Of a DNA stretch of 41,286 nt, positions 39,349 through 41,286 are shown piece by piece; the first letter of the stretch is position 1, and every line of letters starts with the position of its first letter. Below the pieces are notes generated by a model. That model searched no databases, was not told where the DNA came from, and was given only the letters and a program-made list of their open reading frames with translations. The position numbers and the translations under genes are program-made. Source of the stretch: a bacterium (GTDB lineage: Bacteria; Electryoneota; AABM5-125-24; Hatepunaeales; Hatepunaeaceae); assembly GCA_021734165.1 (NCBI GenBank), contig JAIPJL010000015.1, positions 1-41,286 on the forward strand, read 5' to 3'.

Positions 39349-40445
39349 ATCGCATGAACATAGTTATTGAAAATTCCTGTAAATCACTATTATGGAGTGT
39401 CATTCCTGCGAAGGCAGGCATCTATAAGTGCATAGTATTTGATTACTTAACAGTTTTAGATTCCTGCCTGCGCTGGAATATTCAAACCAGCAAATCAGCA
39501 TCATGTACAATGAAATCAGCTCGATGTAACCCCCCCTTTATCCCCCCCTACAGTAGTAGGGGGGGGCGGAGTAAAGAAAGTAATTTTCAAAATAATAACA
39601 TACTTTCTTCTCGGTTATTTAAAAAAGTATATAGAAAAGAATATCTTATAATAACGTTTATATTTCTGTTAAACGCTTTGTGCCGAGCGGAGCTTCTAAT
39701 GGATACCAAAGGACAGGTGTCGTTTGCGCCTTATATCCAGGGCGTGAAGAAAACCGAAGGATTCTATCCCGGTTACCGGACGGATTTTATCGCAGACGTC
39801 AATTTCCTGCGTTTCGGCAGTCTGACCTTGAATGGACTGATCGGTAACATGACGATGATATCGCGAACAAGCGAATCCATCTTCAATCTCGATAAGATAC
39901 AGTACACTTTATCACCCGGCATCCGGCTTGAACATAAAGGAATTCTTATTACCGGGCAGTTCAATCATGAAAGCGTTTATGCCATCAGCCGAGCGGATGA
40001 TCAGCAGGGAGCTTTCTGGCAGAACAGCGGGCGTTTGATAGTGCAGTCAAAAGGAGCTTCGTATTTATTTTTAAGAGATGAATATAAAAATATAAATAAC
40101 GAGATTTTGAATAGTTGGGACGCTATTTTGGGATTTGGACTATTTCTGCACGGTTCAAATTCAATCTGGGTGGCTAAGAACCAGGATTACCGGCAGGAGG
40201 TTTTTTCAAATATCCGCTACCACCTCGGCGTTTACAAGAATTATGTAAATTTTAACGGCTTGCAATATCATTTGTGGCGCAACGCTGATAAAACCGTCGA
40301 GCAGAAGTTGACTCTAACTGTTAATATATTCCGTAACAACACCGATGGATTATTTGGTGTATATTACAGATTTGTAATCTATGATAACAGCGGACAGGAT
40401 AACGAAAAAGGCTTGGGAATGCTGGGATTACGGATTATATTTTGA
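39345..40445 (+). CDS. Second tandem paralogue, with repeat-derived N-terminal sequence
   Basis: The frame is open from TTG 39345/ATG 39354 (overlapping the first paralogue's stop) to 40445. Only the part from about 39640 (YRKEYLIITFIFLLNALCRA, then ELLMDTKGQVSFAPY) aligns with the first copy; that segment is its signal peptide. The about 95 residues before it translate repeat elements: VIPAKAGIY comes from the ATTCC-type unit at 39399, and NPPFIPPYSSRGG from the C-tract element at 39529. No ATG, GTG or TTG directly precedes the signal segment. Either translation starts upstream and includes repeat-encoded peptide (for example ATG 39511), or the original start was lost when the repeats inserted. 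The mature part is intact, with LDKIQYTLSPGIRLE and NYRQEVFSNIRYHLGVYKN conserved. Confidence 0.65.
   Translation: MNRMNIVIENSCKSLLWSVIPAKAGIYKCIVFDYLTVLDSCLRWNIQTSKSASCTMKSARCNPPFIPPYSSRGGRSKESNFQNNNILSSRLFKKVYRKEYLIITFIFLLNALCRAELLMDTKGQVSFAPYIQGVKKTEGFYPGYRTDFIADVNFLRFGSLTLNGLIGNMTMISRTSESIFNLDKIQYTLSPGIRLEHKGILITGQFNHESVYAISRADDQQGAFWQNSGRLIVQSKGASYLFLRDEYKNINNEILNSWDAILGFGLFLHGSNSIWVAKNQDYRQEVFSNIRYHLGVYKNYVNFNGLQYHLWRNADKTVEQKLTLTVNIFRNNTDGLFGVYYRFVIYDNSGQDNEKGLGMLGLRIIF
39399..39480. repeat. Paired ATTCC-type repeat (about 82 bp)
   Basis: GTCATTCCTGCGAAGGCAGG (39399-39418) and GATTCCTGCCTGCGCTGGAA (39459-39478) face each other. The AT-rich spacer aligns with the spacer between 38255 and 38293 (ATCTATA...TTTTAGATTCC in both). 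The two copies define one 80-85 bp repeat element. Confidence 0.75.
39529..39590 (+). repeat. C-tract/G-tract palindromic repeat
   Basis: AACCCCCCCTTTATCCCCCC, TACAGTAGTA, then GGGGGGGG and ..GTAAAGAAAGTAATTTTCAA. Compared with 41168-41230 it shares both C-tracts, the CTAC..GTAG core and the A-rich ATTTTCAA tail. Confidence 0.8.
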
Positions 40446-40531
40446 AAATATATAAGCAATCTTGAAAATTCCAACGAATTGCAGTACAGGCTTCACTGTC
40501 TGACGTTCAACTTTAGAAAAGCTAACTTTTA

Positions 40532-41286
40532 ATGTCTTCATTTCAACATAAAATAGAATCCTACGGATTATATTTCATCCTTCTGCTAACCATTGTATTA
40601 AGGGTGTTATACTGGCTACAGGCGCGTCAAAGCTTCTGGTTTGCATTTCCAGGAATGGACCCCGAGTTTTACAACACCTGGGCTAATGCTATACTATCAG
40701 GCAGAGCATCGAATTACATTCCTTTCCCACGCGCTCCGCTGTATCCTTATCTGCTTGCAGGATTGAAAAGCGTTTTCGGGAACGGTTGGTTAATCCCCCG
40801 CTTGTTTAACCTTGCTGCGGATATGTTGACGGTCTTTTTCGTTTATAAGATCACAAATAGAATACGTGGAAAAATTACTGCCTTAATCGCTGCCTTGCTG
40901 TTTTCAATCTGCGGTATATCAATCTATTTTAGCGGCGAGTTGTTAATGACGTCAGTGGCGACTGCCTGCGCTGCGGGATTTGTTCTAATGTTTGCTAACA
41001 ACATAAAGAAACCAACGTGCCTAAACAGCGCTCTGTCAGGAGTAATGCTTGCTCTTCTAGCGTTGTTCAGACCGAATGCGTTGGTAATACTACCGGTTTC
41101 GTTTGTGGTTATTCTTTTGGTGTCATTTTTTCGTCATGTAAGGACACATAAATATGAAAATAACTTGATGAAACCCCCCTTTTATTCCCCCCTACTATGT
41201 AGGGGGGATGGGGAAAAAAGCTATTTTCAAGGGAATGACAGTCAAAACCGTCACACGGGGACATGTGACGGCACTCCTGGATTCTC
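40532..41286 (+). CDS. GT-C (GT39/PMT-like) membrane glycosyltransferase, partial, with repeat insertion
   Basis: The gene starts at ATG 40532 and runs off the window after 251 codons. A first helix (YFILLLTIVLRVLYWLQA) is followed by GMDPEFYNTWANAILSGRAS, NYIPFPRAPLYPYLLAG, LIPRLFNLAADMLTVFFVYK, GKITALIAALLFSICGISIY and LSGVMLALLALFRPNALVIL, the usual pattern of polyprenyl-phosphate-sugar-dependent GT39-like enzymes (D-P-E as catalytic acid region). From about 41125 the frame passes, still open, through repeats: FFRHVRTHKYE (GTCA type), MKPPFYSPLLCRGDGE (C-tract type), and NRHTGTCDGTPGF (GTCA type again). The end is not visible, so I cannot tell whether the gene resumes or is broken. Sugar and acceptor are unknown. 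Confidence 0.7.
   Translation, partial: MSSFQHKIESYGLYFILLLTIVLRVLYWLQARQSFWFAFPGMDPEFYNTWANAILSGRASNYIPFPRAPLYPYLLAGLKSVFGNGWLIPRLFNLAADMLTVFFVYKITNRIRGKITALIAALLFSICGISIYFSGELLMTSVATACAAGFVLMFANNIKKPTCLNSALSGVMLALLALFRPNALVILPVSFVVILLVSFFRHVRTHKYENNLMKPPFYSPLLCRGDGEKSYFQGNDSQNRHTGTCDGTPGF
41168..41230 (+). repeat. C-tract/G-tract palindromic repeat inside the glycosyltransferase frame
   Basis: ATGAAACCCCCCTTTTATTC, then CCCCCTACTATGTAGGGGGG (perfect CCCCCTAC/GTAGGGGG arms) and GGGAAAAAAGCTATTTTCAA. It is the same element as 39529 and, in part, 384-446. Confidence 0.8.
41249..41270. repeat. CGTCACA/TGTGACG palindrome
   Basis: CGTCACA (41249-41255), CGGGGACA, TGTGACG (41264-41270), followed by GCACTC. 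The GGGGAC..TGACGGC.CTC core is shared with 38389-38407, placing it in the third repeat family. It is directly preceded by GGGAATGACAG, a half unit of the ATTCC family. Confidence 0.6.

Noticed and set aside
38138-39590. CRISPR-like array of repeats
   Set aside because: The repeats are palindromic, irregularly spaced, of several families and lack uniform unique spacers; no cas genes are present.

Overview
The window looks like a chromosomal stretch from an uncultivated Gram-negative bacterium of the FCB group, outside or basal to Bacteroidota. Six secreted proteins end in the YPNPFN...G.Y...L...K type of C-terminal sorting domain used by type IX secretion (T9SS). Two are beta-helix proteins, and the others carry CotH/lamin-tail, LVIVD, WSR-type propeller and Asp-box modules. 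Promoter-like sequences have a plain sigma70 form (TTGACR, 17 bp, TATAAT before a tRNA), which is not typical of Bacteroidota. The phylum is an inference; no rRNA or ribosomal gene is present.

Layout. 1-3.5 kb: an Ig-like/beta-helix lipoprotein and a repetitive fibre-like protein. 3.8-7.8 kb: a VanZ membrane protein fused to a Mth938-like domain, a TPR gene split by one in-frame TAA, a TPR lipoprotein and a four-repeat MshEN-like protein. 8-13.7 kb: a fibronectin-III lipoprotein, a biotin carboxylase and an Asp-box T9SS protein. 13.8-19.3 kb: a GT-C glycosyltransferase and two overlapping paralogous beta-helix T9SS proteins. 19.6-26.1 kb, minus strand: a receiver-only response regulator and a regulatory operon (unknown 229-aa protein, TPR-CHAT protease, ECF-like sigma factor with an apparent second sigma-2 region, zinc-finger anti-sigma/TPR membrane protein, small membrane protein behind a hairpin that covers its ribosome binding site). 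26.5-27.3 kb: tRNA-Leu(GAG), secG and tRNA-Leu(CAG). 27.4-31.4 kb: a VTC - DUF4956 - CotH cassette. 31.7-38 kb: an LVIVD propeller protein, a DUF3467-like protein, a BPL_N-like lipoprotein, cysteine synthase and a repeat propeller. 38-41.3 kb: a repeat-rich zone with two tandem paralogues of an unrecognised secreted protein and a GT-C glycosyltransferase running off the end.

Two things stand out. The first is the CHAT protease - sigma - anti-sigma operon, whose content suggests proteolysis-gated transcription control. The second is a set of short palindromic repeats: an ATTCC-N-GGAAT type, a C-tract/G-tract type and a GTCA..GGGGAC type. They lie between genes and also in frame inside at least two genes, where they add low-complexity peptide segments, much like Rickettsia palindromic elements.
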